From the IMG/VR virus record IMGVR_UViG_3300008012_000230, positions 1 to 22,141 of that record: DNA of 22,141 nt; one strand, written 5' to 3'. How positions within the stretch are numbered: the stretch's first letter is position 1; every line of letters starts with the position of its first letter. The position numbers and the translations under genes are program-made. The notes below the pieces were generated by a model. That model was given only the letters and a program-made list of their open reading frames with translations. It searched no databases and had not been told where the DNA came from. The DNA comes from a virus. Shown piece after piece: positions 14,792 to 22,141 of the stretch.

Positions 14792-15463
14792 ATGGCAGTA
14801 GCACCATTAAATAAATTTATAACTGTAGCAGTACCGGTTGCACCTGGAATTAATACTGTATATACAACTCCTGTTGGTGTAAGTGCTATTGTATTATATG
14901 CCGGAGTTTCAAATGTTGGTTTAGGAACGACTACTTCATATCCAACAGTAACGTTTACGCACCAAAGAAAATCCACGGGAACAAGAACATTTGGTAATAC
15001 CAGAGATACGAGAATTGTAAAAGATATTGAGGTGCTACCGAATGATACATTGTTTCTTATTGATGGAAGATTAGTCTTAGAAAGAACTGCTGCTGTATCG
15101 GATTCATTGACTATTATTAGTGATCAGCATGGTGTCAGAGATATTCAGGGTGTTGAATATCATGCTCCTAATGGGGTAACTACTGTAACTACCACAACTC
15201 CTCATGGATTCCAAGTTGGTGATGAGATTACTATGGCAGATATTCAATTCACTTGTACGGGAGATGGATACGGAATAACCACAACGTTTTTCCCCTCACC
15301 ACAGAGAAGTTTTACTGTAGATGTATCAGATACTCCAACAACTTTTGAAGTAAATTCTGGTAAGAGTGTTGGCATTGCTCACAATCATGTTAGTGGAACA
15401 GGAAAAGTAGCACCCTTAAGATTGGAATTAACCCTTAGTATTCTTGAAAATAGTCTTGCATAA
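14792..15463 (+). CDS. Virion structural protein of unknown function, 223 aa
   Basis: This beta-rich protein has no recognised family. It begins APLNKFITVAVPVAPGINTV with TTPVGVSAIVLYAGVSN and a GTTTSYPTVTF strand. This resembles the small Ig- or jellyroll-like 'fibre-associated' proteins found between large fibre genes in marine T4-like phages. A second module at about 125-200 has VTTTTPHGFQVGDEITM, a motif frequent in such virion proteins, and ends with a strand LRLELTLSILENSLA. The ATG lies 1 base after the previous stop and its own stop is 2 bases before the giant fibre gene, so all three are tightly coupled. A fibre connector or accessory is inferred. Confidence 0.75.
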   Translation: MAVAPLNKFITVAVPVAPGINTVYTTPVGVSAIVLYAGVSNVGLGTTTSYPTVTFTHQRKSTGTRTFGNTRDTRIVKDIEVLPNDTLFLIDGRLVLERTAAVSDSLTIISDQHGVRDIQGVEYHAPNGVTTVTTTTPHGFQVGDEITMADIQFTCTGDGYGITTTFFPSPQRSFTVDVSDTPTTFEVNSGKSVGIAHNHVSGTGKVAPLRLELTLSILENSLA

Positions 15464-15465
15464 CA

Positions 15466-18400
15466 ATGGCAAAATATTTAAGCGGAAGAGTAAAAAGAAA
15501 AGAACAATCCAAAGTAGCAATTTCTACGGATCGCTACCGTTATCTTGGACTTAATGAAACTGAACCAAATTTAGGTGATCCTCTTTCCGGGACATTTCAA
15601 GACACTCCACCTGCTGGTACAAGATATCAAATAGTTTCCGTTGAAGGATATCCTGGAGAAAGATATTGGATTCCTGTTGAGGGTGGAATCATTCCAGGAT
15701 CTATTACTGTCTATGATGAATCTACTAAACTTGTTGGTAATATTAGTAGTATAACTCAACTCAATTTTATTGGTGCTGCTATAACTGCAACATCAGATTC
15801 ATTTAAAGAAACAACATTAACTTTAAGTGGCAATCATAGTTTTTCTGTTGGTTTAGGTATTACACAGGGTAACAATAATGTTACTGGTTTTGTAAAATAT
15901 TCTACAACAACAGTTGGATATGTTACTGTCACTAATGTTGAGGGATCGTTTGCTCAAAATGCAAGTGATGAAATTTATGAGGATGGAGTAACCACTGGAT
16001 TAACCGTAGATTCTTTATCTTCGATTATTGAGACTGGAGTTAAAGCAGACATAACTGTTTCTCCACAATTCTTTTCTGAAAATAAAGAATTAATATTTAA
16101 TGATAATGGGGAATTTAATGGTGCTAGTGTTTATTGGGATAAGTCTAATACACGATTAGGTATTAATAGTAGTGATCCTGCACATACTTTAGATGTTACA
16201 GGAGATATTGATGTAAGTGGTAGCATTAAAGTTGGAGCAACTATCTATGATAGTGATGGTGATCCAGGAACTGACGGGCAAATTCTTGCGAAGGGAGCAG
16301 GAAATCCTGGGACAATAGATTGGGTTCGTTTGGAATCTATTATTACTGGTGCTGGTGGAACAATTGGTAATATTCAGTTTCATGGCACTACTGGATTGGT
16401 TCAGGGTGATGATGAATTAAATTTCAATCCTTATAATGAGTTTATTGGTATTGGTACTAATGATCCGGCACAGAAGTTTCAAGTTGGAGTAGATGGAAAA
16501 AGATATACAACAAAGAAATTAACTTTAGATAGTGCTATAGGTGATAATTATAGTGCAGGAGATTTAGTTCAATTGAGAACGGCAGCTTCTCCATTTGGAC
16601 TGCAGGATATATTTGGAACTCTTGTATATGATGTACCTTCTGCTGGAACAGCACTAACGGTTAGAAATAGTAATTACGAAACAAAAGGTACTCAATGGAG
16701 TTCTTTTACTGGTAATGGGTATAGAATATACTTTAATAACACTGTTTTAGCTACTGGCAGGTATATAACTTCTGTTGGAAATGATGCCACCATACCAGAA
16801 ACTACCTACGAGGGAGATGATGTCTTTGTAGTTACTAGCACTGGTGATGTTGGTATTGGCACAGTAAATCCAAGGACAAAGAGAGATTCTACGACAGTTA
16901 ATTTAGATGTTGCCGGTGATGTTTTATTTAAAGGTGATAATAACTATGATCTTCACTGGGACAAGAGTGCTTATAGTTTAATACTCGATGATAATGCCAA
17001 GTTTGCCGCAGGCACTGACTCTGATTTAGAAATATATCATAATGGCACTACTGGATATATTGAAAACAACACCGGACATTTTTATATTAGAAATGCTGGG
17101 TCAAATATTAATTCAGACATTTATATTCAGGCAAGAAGTGGAGAAAATAGTATTATTTGTAACGATGATGCTGGCATAGATCTTTATTATAATAATAGTA
17201 GAAAAGCATATACAGATATCAGTGGTTTTCGTATAGATGGTAGATTATATGTTGATCACAGCACATCAGAGTTTCATGGAGATGTAAGATTTGATGGAAA
17301 TACTGCTGGTCGTGATATTTACTTTGATGTGAGTGAAAACTCTTTATATGCTTATGATAATGCAGAATTTCGTGTAGGGACAACTGCCGACCTACGAATT
17401 TACCATGATTCTACACTCACCAAAACATATGTTGGGTTAGATTCTAGTGGTGGTAAGACATTAGACTTCGTTTCTTTTGATAATAATCTTGGCATAAGCA
17501 CTGCCATGAGAGTGACACATGTTAATAGTGGAGATAATTATAATACTTATGTAAATCTATACTATAATGGAGTTGAAAAATTAGAAGTAACGGAAAATGG
17601 TATTGATGTAACGGGTCATGTAGAAACCGATACATTAAATGTTTCTTCTGCATCAACTATTTCTAATATTAAGATTGGTGGTCTTGGTGGAAATCTTTCT
17701 AATACAATAGATACAACTTCTGGAAATTTAATTATTAATGCTCAAGGTGGTTCTAATACAATTGTTACTGATAGCGAACTGCAAATTAATAGTACTGAAC
17801 CAACCACTGGTAATAATGATGGTGCTTTAATTGTTGCTGGTGGTGTTCATATCAGAAGTGATTTGATATTATGTAATGATCCTGATATCGTGGATACTAT
17901 TGACCCCGTTAAAGTTGGTATTGCAACAAGAACTCCTGTTGATAGACTTCAAATAGGATCACGGAACGAATTTATACCAGTTGTAAATACAAATACTGGA
18001 GATCTTGCTGCTCCTGTTGGTGGTTTGGGTACCAATGAAATTACTGGAATCACAATATCTGGATCTGGTATTGTATTGGGACAAGAAGTAAAATCTGGAT
18101 TCCATACAGTTGGCACGAAGATTTCAAATATTGTTGGAAATACAATTATTGTTGATACTTATGCAACTAATACTGTAGCACAAACTAATGTTCCTATTAC
18201 TTTTGGTATAAGAAATGATAGTGCTGTTATTGCTATTGGACAAACCGGTTCTGTTGGAATAGGCACTACAAGTGCCGAAGCAAAATTAGATGTTCGTGGT
18301 AATTTACAAGTTACTGGAATTGCATCAGTCAGTGAAACTATAAAAGTTGGTGCGGCTGTAACGATTTCATCAAGTGGAGATACATTCATATCTGGTATCA

Positions 18401-21400
18401 CATCTGTAGGCACTGGTGTGACCATTACTCCATCTAATGGAGGTATTGCCGTCACCGGAATTATAACAGCAACTGGTGGATTTATTGGCACAGTTAATAG
18501 TAGTGATATTGTTGGTGATATAACAGCAACTAATATTAATGTTACCGAAGAAAGTACTGATGCCGAGTGTAATATAGTTTTTGTAACCGCATCTAATGGA
18601 ATTCTTCCACCAAAAACTAATGCCAACTTAACTTATGATTCAAGTACTGGAAAATTGCAATCTGCTAGTTTTGAGGGTGATGGATCTTTACTGACTGGTG
18701 TTATTGGTGTAGGCACTGGCGTTGAACTTCAATCAAATGGAACTTCGGTTGGAGCTGCAGCAACAATTAATTTTAGTGGAGGATTTAATGTATTACTTTC
18801 TACTTCAAGTGGTGTTGCGACAGTAACTCCAACAGCAACGGATAGAAGTGTTTTCTCTCATTATTCTGATTATGCAAGTCATAGTGAAACATCAAATTAT
18901 GCATACGGTATTGTAGGTATTGCAAACACTTCTTACAATGAAGTAGGAATACTTACTGCAAATTCATCTTCTGCAGATAGTTTTGGATGGTCAGTAGCAA
19001 CCAGTGCTGATGGCAAGACTATTGTTGTTGGAGATCGCTTTGGTGATGGTAATGCAACAGATTCAGGCGCAGTTTATGTCTTTGATCGTGAAGGAAATAC
19101 CTATAGTCAAGTAGGTGTCTTGACAGGTTCTTATTCTACCGATAATTATGATAATTTTGGACAAGCAGTAGCAACCAGTGCCGATGGTAAGACCATTGTT
19201 GTTGGTGCTTTTGATGATGAAACTTCTGGCACTACTGGTTATGGTCTTGTTTATGTTTATGATCGTGTTGGAAATGACTTTAATGAAGTAGCAATTTTAA
19301 CTGGTTCTTATGCCACCGAATCTTTTGATTACTTTGGATGGTCAGTAGCAACCAGTGCCGATGGTAATACTATTATTGTTGGTGCTTATGGTGATGAAAC
19401 TTCTGGCACTACTGGTCATGGTCTTGTTTATGTTTATGATCGTGTTGGAAATGACTTTAATGAAGTAGCAATTTTAACAGCATCTGATCAAGGTGCAGGT
19501 GATTCTTTTGGACAGGATGTTGCATGTAGTGTTGATGGTAAGACTATTGTTGTTGGTGCTGGTGGTCATGACGATCTTTCGGGACATACATCTTCAGGCG
19601 CAGTTTATGTCTTTGATCGTGTTGGAGATGATTTTAATGAAGTAGGAATTTTAACAGCATTTGACAGTAATAATTACTACTTTTTTGGAAATGAAGTAGC
19701 AACTAGTGCTGATGGCAAAACTATTTTTGTTGGTAGAAGTTCTATTTCTGCTAATCAACCTGGTGCTGTTTATGTTTATGATCGTGTTGAAAATGACTTT
19801 AATCAAGTAGGAATTTTAACAGGTTTTTATGCCGATGATGATGATCAATTTGGGATCTCTGTGGCATGTAGTGCCGATGGTAAGACGATTATTGTAGGAG
19901 CTCAAAGTGATGAGTATCCTGGTTCTGGCAATGGTTCTGGTCTCGTTTATGTTTTTAATCGTCAGGGAAACAACTTTAATGAAGTAGGAATTCTCACCGG
20001 ATCTTATGCTTCTAATACTGGTGATTATTTTGGACATTCTGTAGCAACCAGTGCCGATGGTAAGACCATTATCGTTGGTGCTTACAATGATGAGATTAAT
20101 AGTGAACAAGGTCTTGTTTATGTTTTCGATCAAAATGTAAATACAAAATCACTTTTAAGGACTATAGATGAAAAAAATATAATTATAGAATCTAATTTAA
20201 CAGTAACGGGTGATATTAAAGGAACTGCAGATAATGCCGATAGAAGTATTTTCTCTTCCTATTCCGATTATGCAAGTCATAGTGAAACATCAAATGGATC
20301 TTATAATCTTGTAGGTATTGGATCAACTTATATTGAAGTAGGTGCTATAGAACTTGATAATCCTAACTCTAACGATGAATTTGGACACACAGTAGCAACC
20401 AGTGCTGATGGTAAGACCATTATCGTTGGTGCTCCCGATCATGATACTAATTCATTATCAAATGTAGGTGCAGTTTATGTCTTTGATCGTGAAGGAAATA
20501 CTTATAGTCAAGTAGGTTTCTTTACTGGTTCTTATGCTACCAGTAGCAGCGATTATTTTGGACAAGAAATTGCATGTAGTGCCGATGGTAAAACCATAGT
20601 TGTTGGCAACCAATATAGTGAATTACCAGGATCGGAGTCGAATAGTGGACTTGTTTATGTCTTTGATCGTGTTGGAAATGATTTTAATGAAGTCGGTATC
20701 TTAACCGGTTCTTATGCTTCTCAAAATAGTGATAATTTTGGATCGTCAGTAGCAACCAGTGCCGATGGTAAGACTATTGTTGTTGGTGCTCTTCTGGATG
20801 AGAAGGGTGTTGATAGTGTTGATGGCGGAGGTGTAGTTTATGTCTTTGATCGTGTTGGAAATGATTTTAATGAAGTAGGTATTCTAACAGTATCAAGTGG
20901 TGCATTTGTTTTTGATTATTTTGGATATTCTGTAGCAACCAGTGCCGATGGTAAGACTATTGCTGTTGGTGCGTATGGTGATGAAAGTGGCGTAACAGTA
21001 ACTGATGTAGGTGCAATTTATGTCTTTGATCGTGTTGGAAATGATTTTAATCAAGTAGGTATTCTAACAGCATCTTACGATACCGTGCGCTATGACTTTG
21101 GACGCGAAGTAGCAATCAGTGCCGATGGTAAGACTATTATTGGTAGTGCTTATTATGAGTCTGGGACCGGTGATCCTACTAAAGGCACTGTTCATGTCTT
21201 TGATCGTGTTGGAAATGATTTTAATGAAGTAGGTATTCTAACAGCAGGAACTGAATATGCTGATAATCATGATTATTTTGGATGGTCAGTTGCATGTAGT
21301 GCCGATGGTAAGACTATTTTTGTTGGTGCTCCCAATGATGAATATTCATCTACTTTTACTACTGGCATTGTTCATGTTTTTAATCGTCAGGGAAATAACT

Positions 21401-21996
21401 TTAATAAAGTAGGTATTATAACCGGTTCTTATGCTACTAATCTTGCTGATAAATTTGGATACGCAGTGGCATGTAGTGCAGATGGTAAGTCTGTTATTGC
21501 TTCTGCTCTCAATGATGAGATTGGAGGTACTAGTGCTGCCGGTGTCGTTTATGTCTTCGATCAAACAACAGTTGCCAGAGATGCAATTACGGCAACAGAT
21601 ACTGGTGTTTTAATTACCGGAGATCTCAATGTAACTGGTGATATTACTGCATTCTATACTTCTGATGAAAGATTAAAGGATAATATCACTCCAATTGATG
21701 ATCCTTTGGCAAAGGTAATATCAATTAGTGGTAACACATTCGATTGGAATCAAAATTCCAATAAGTCTGGTCATGATGTTGGTGTTATTGCACAAGAAAT
21801 AAAAGAAATTCTGCCAGAAGCTGTTACTGAAAGAGATAATGGGTATCTTGCGGTTGATTATTATAAAGTAATTCCTCTCCTAATTGAGGCAATCAAGGAA
21901 CTTTCTGAAGATAGAAATATCATAACTTCTAAAAACGGAGTTAAGTATCGTTTCGTTGTTGACGATGATGGAAACCTATCAACTGAGAAGGTCTAG
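15466..21996 (+). CDS. Giant tail fibre with two FG-GAP propeller arrays and S74 chaperone
   Basis: This 2176-residue fibre is probably the main or an accessory adhesin. In order: N-terminal attachment region (1-120, KYLSGRVKRKEQSK start, GTRYQIVSVEGYPGERYWIP); fibre shaft with GINSSDPAHTLDVTGDIDVS-type and 'DLEIYHNGTTGYIENNTG' repeats (about 200-1120); a DRSVFSHYSDYASHSETSN linker (1126); seven FG-GAP_2-type repeats (about 1155-1556), each with FGxSVATSADGKTIxVGA and VYVFDRxGNxF; a second copy of the linker (1592) and seven more repeats (about 1620-2033); then LITGDLNVTGDI and a C-terminal S74 domain from S2066, SDERLKDNI, ending in VGVIAQEIKEILPEAV. S2066 and K2071 have the S-x4-K spacing of the endosialidase self-cleaving chaperone, so the last 111 residues should be released after trimer folding. 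It is the last gene of the late run. Confidence 0.92.
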   Translation: MAKYLSGRVKRKEQSKVAISTDRYRYLGLNETEPNLGDPLSGTFQDTPPAGTRYQIVSVEGYPGERYWIPVEGGIIPGSITVYDESTKLVGNISSITQLNFIGAAITATSDSFKETTLTLSGNHSFSVGLGITQGNNNVTGFVKYSTTTVGYVTVTNVEGSFAQNASDEIYEDGVTTGLTVDSLSSIIETGVKADITVSPQFFSENKELIFNDNGEFNGASVYWDKSNTRLGINSSDPAHTLDVTGDIDVSGSIKVGATIYDSDGDPGTDGQILAKGAGNPGTIDWVRLESIITGAGGTIGNIQFHGTTGLVQGDDELNFNPYNEFIGIGTNDPAQKFQVGVDGKRYTTKKLTLDSAIGDNYSAGDLVQLRTAASPFGLQDIFGTLVYDVPSAGTALTVRNSNYETKGTQWSSFTGNGYRIYFNNTVLATGRYITSVGNDATIPETTYEGDDVFVVTSTGDVGIGTVNPRTKRDSTTVNLDVAGDVLFKGDNNYDLHWDKSAYSLILDDNAKFAAGTDSDLEIYHNGTTGYIENNTGHFYIRNAGSNINSDIYIQARSGENSIICNDDAGIDLYYNNSRKAYTDISGFRIDGRLYVDHSTSEFHGDVRFDGNTAGRDIYFDVSENSLYAYDNAEFRVGTTADLRIYHDSTLTKTYVGLDSSGGKTLDFVSFDNNLGISTAMRVTHVNSGDNYNTYVNLYYNGVEKLEVTENGIDVTGHVETDTLNVSSASTISNIKIGGLGGNLSNTIDTTSGNLIINAQGGSNTIVTDSELQINSTEPTTGNNDGALIVAGGVHIRSDLILCNDPDIVDTIDPVKVGIATRTPVDRLQIGSRNEFIPVVNTNTGDLAAPVGGLGTNEITGITISGSGIVLGQEVKSGFHTVGTKISNIVGNTIIVDTYATNTVAQTNVPITFGIRNDSAVIAIGQTGSVGIGTTSAEAKLDVRGNLQVTGIASVSETIKVGAAVTISSSGDTFISGITSVGTGVTITPSNGGIAVTGIITATGGFIGTVNSSDIVGDITATNINVTEESTDAECNIVFVTASNGILPPKTNANLTYDSSTGKLQSASFEGDGSLLTGVIGVGTGVELQSNGTSVGAAATINFSGGFNVLLSTSSGVATVTPTATDRSVFSHYSDYASHSETSNYAYGIVGIANTSYNEVGILTANSSSADSFGWSVATSADGKTIVVGDRFGDGNATDSGAVYVFDREGNTYSQVGVLTGSYSTDNYDNFGQAVATSADGKTIVVGAFDDETSGTTGYGLVYVYDRVGNDFNEVAILTGSYATESFDYFGWSVATSADGNTIIVGAYGDETSGTTGHGLVYVYDRVGNDFNEVAILTASDQGAGDSFGQDVACSVDGKTIVVGAGGHDDLSGHTSSGAVYVFDRVGDDFNEVGILTAFDSNNYYFFGNEVATSADGKTIFVGRSSISANQPGAVYVYDRVENDFNQVGILTGFYADDDDQFGISVACSADGKTIIVGAQSDEYPGSGNGSGLVYVFNRQGNNFNEVGILTGSYASNTGDYFGHSVATSADGKTIIVGAYNDEINSEQGLVYVFDQNVNTKSLLRTIDEKNIIIESNLTVTGDIKGTADNADRSIFSSYSDYASHSETSNGSYNLVGIGSTYIEVGAIELDNPNSNDEFGHTVATSADGKTIIVGAPDHDTNSLSNVGAVYVFDREGNTYSQVGFFTGSYATSSSDYFGQEIACSADGKTIVVGNQYSELPGSESNSGLVYVFDRVGNDFNEVGILTGSYASQNSDNFGSSVATSADGKTIVVGALLDEKGVDSVDGGGVVYVFDRVGNDFNEVGILTVSSGAFVFDYFGYSVATSADGKTIAVGAYGDESGVTVTDVGAIYVFDRVGNDFNQVGILTASYDTVRYDFGREVAISADGKTIIGSAYYESGTGDPTKGTVHVFDRVGNDFNEVGILTAGTEYADNHDYFGWSVACSADGKTIFVGAPNDEYSSTFTTGIVHVFNRQGNNFNKVGIITGSYATNLADKFGYAVACSADGKSVIASALNDEIGGTSAAGVVYVFDQTTVARDAITATDTGVLITGDLNVTGDITAFYTSDERLKDNITPIDDPLAKVISISGNTFDWNQNSNKSGHDVGVIAQEIKEILPEAVTERDNGYLAVDYYKVIPLLIEAIKELSEDRNIITSKNGVKYRFVVDDDGNLSTEKV
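18841..20238 (+). repeat. First copy of a 1398-bp internal fibre module
   Basis: The unit begins with the codon for D1126 (ATDRSVFSHYSDYASHSETS context) and runs through seven FG-GAP repeats and a NLTVTGDIKG exit segment. The second copy begins at 20239 at the equivalent Asp, exactly 1398 bases (466 codons) later. A 30-base stretch starting GATTATGCAAGTCATAG is identical in both (18868-18897 and 20266-20295), and repeat number is seven in both. Confidence 0.85.
19216..19478 (+). repeat. 86-base near-identical blade repeat in propeller 1
   Basis: Positions 19216-19301 and 19393-19478 are the same 86 bases (starting GATGAAACTTCTGGCACTAC) with one silent-scale difference (GGTTATGG versus GGTCATGG, Tyr to His). 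The period is 177 bases, exactly 59 residues, so one whole blade was copied. The identity at synonymous sites marks this as recent compared with the other blades. Confidence 0.85.
20239..21636 (+). repeat. Second copy of the internal fibre module
   Basis: It starts at the Asp codon 20239 (NADRSIFSSYSDYASHSETS context), contains seven FG-GAP repeats (FGHTVATSADGKT first, FGYAVACSADGKS last) and exits through LITGDLNVTGDI directly into the S74 chaperone. The end is approximate. The blades differ from those of copy 1 in loop sequence and length, so the duplication is older than the 86-base blade duplication within copy 1. Confidence 0.8.
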
Positions 21997-22023
21997 GACA
22001 CTCACCCGACTGGCACACACCCC

Positions 22024-22052
22024 TTGACCACCCGGTCCAGATGCCCTATAAT
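22024..22052 (+). promoter_or_regulatory. Near-consensus sigma70 promoter
   Basis: TTGACC (22024-22029) and TATAAT (22047-22052) are separated by 17 bases, one mismatch from the full host-type sigma70 consensus. The next start codon is 23 bases after the -10 box, leaving a leader of roughly 17 bases. The late genes before it have T4-type motifs instead, so this promoter should drive an early gene read by host polymerase before late functions appear. GACC/GGTC around ACCC (22026-22037) could form a small hairpin in the -35 region. Confidence 0.8.
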
Positions 22053-22075
22053 ATGGGGGTAATCAACGGAACAGC

Positions 22076-22141
22076 ATGAACGAGTACGTCAAAGGCATCG
22101 TGATCGACATTTGCTCTCGCTCTTTCCTTCTGCTCAGCAGC
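22076..22141 (+). CDS. N-terminal fragment of a small unknown (probably early) gene
   Basis: ATG 22076 opens a frame that runs to the window edge (22 residues visible, beginning MNEYVKGIVIDICSR). It has no recognised family. A near-consensus sigma70 promoter ends 23 bases upstream and GGAAC (22068-22072) could serve as a weak ribosome-binding site. The base composition of this end is clearly higher in GC than the fibre gene before it. An early, host-interaction gene is inferred from the promoter type only. Confidence 0.55.
   Translation, partial: MNEYVKGIVIDICSRSFLLLSS

Noticed and set aside
18159-18626. 155-residue open frame on the minus strand
   Set aside because: It is the complement of the Thr/Gly/Val-rich fibre shaft; low complexity explains the absence of stops.
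18841-21636. CRISPR-like or satellite array suggested by regularly spaced repeats
   Set aside because: The repeats are protein-coding FG-GAP blades in one long frame, with imperfect repeats and spacers that are also coding.
22026-22037. GACC-ACCC-GGTC hairpin as a terminator for the fibre gene
   Set aside because: The stem has only 4 pairs, there is no T-run after it, and it overlaps the -35 region of a strong promoter.
1-22141. Integrase, transposase, tRNA or attachment site
   Set aside because: No such coding region, tRNA-like cloverleaf or flanking direct repeat was seen in the window.

Overview
The window is a structural-gene block of a T4-like myovirus. The nearest match I recognise is the T4-like cyanophages and related marine phages. 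The evidence is the gene set (gp53, gp48, gp4, gp54, gp26, gp51, gp27, gp5-like), the AT-rich composition, the T4-type late-promoter motifs (NATAAATA and CTAAATA) and giant marine-phage fibre genes. It contains no tRNA, integrase, insertion sequence or CRISPR array, and no gene-free stretch over 300 bases.

Layout. Positions 2-151 hold the acidic C-terminus of a plus-strand gene, closed by a textbook intrinsic terminator (159-183). Four minus-strand genes follow (182-2847): baseplate wedge gp53, tail-tube cap gp48, a 124-residue unknown and head-completion nuclease-fold gp4. A 41-bp divergent intergenic region with two mirror-image CTAAATAC motifs separates them from a long plus-strand run (2889-21996). 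That run encodes gp54, gp26 and gp51, a tape-measure-like protein, a second tape-measure-related protein carrying an M23 peptidase signature, gp27-like hub, gp5-like OB-fold protein, an unknown structural protein, a small beta-helix spike-like protein, a 1020-residue beta-helix/fibre protein, a 223-residue structural protein and a 2176-residue fibre. The last 145 bases are visibly more GC-rich. They carry a near-consensus sigma70 promoter and the start of another gene, which marks a change from late to probably early transcription.

How the genes work together. gp26/gp51, the tape measure, gp27 and the gp5 parts should build the central hub and tail initiation complex. gp54 and gp48 start and cap the tube, gp53 belongs to the wedge, gp4 finishes the DNA-filled head, and the large C-terminal genes form fibres and adhesins for host contact.

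Main points for a second look. (1) gp51 has no usable start codon and lies in the -1 frame of gp26 behind a TTTTTTC slip site at the very end of gp26, directly upstream of the tape measure. This is the architecture of lambda G/GT-type tail-assembly chaperones. (2) The M23 peptidase signature appears in circularly permuted order (HxH first, then HxxxD, then the YxxAHL-type His). (3) The giant fibre holds two tandem seven-repeat FG-GAP arrays, probably two seven-bladed propellers, made by a 1398-bp internal duplication and followed by an S74 self-cleaving chaperone. (4) gp5 appears to be split into separate OB-fold and spike genes with no lysozyme domain between.
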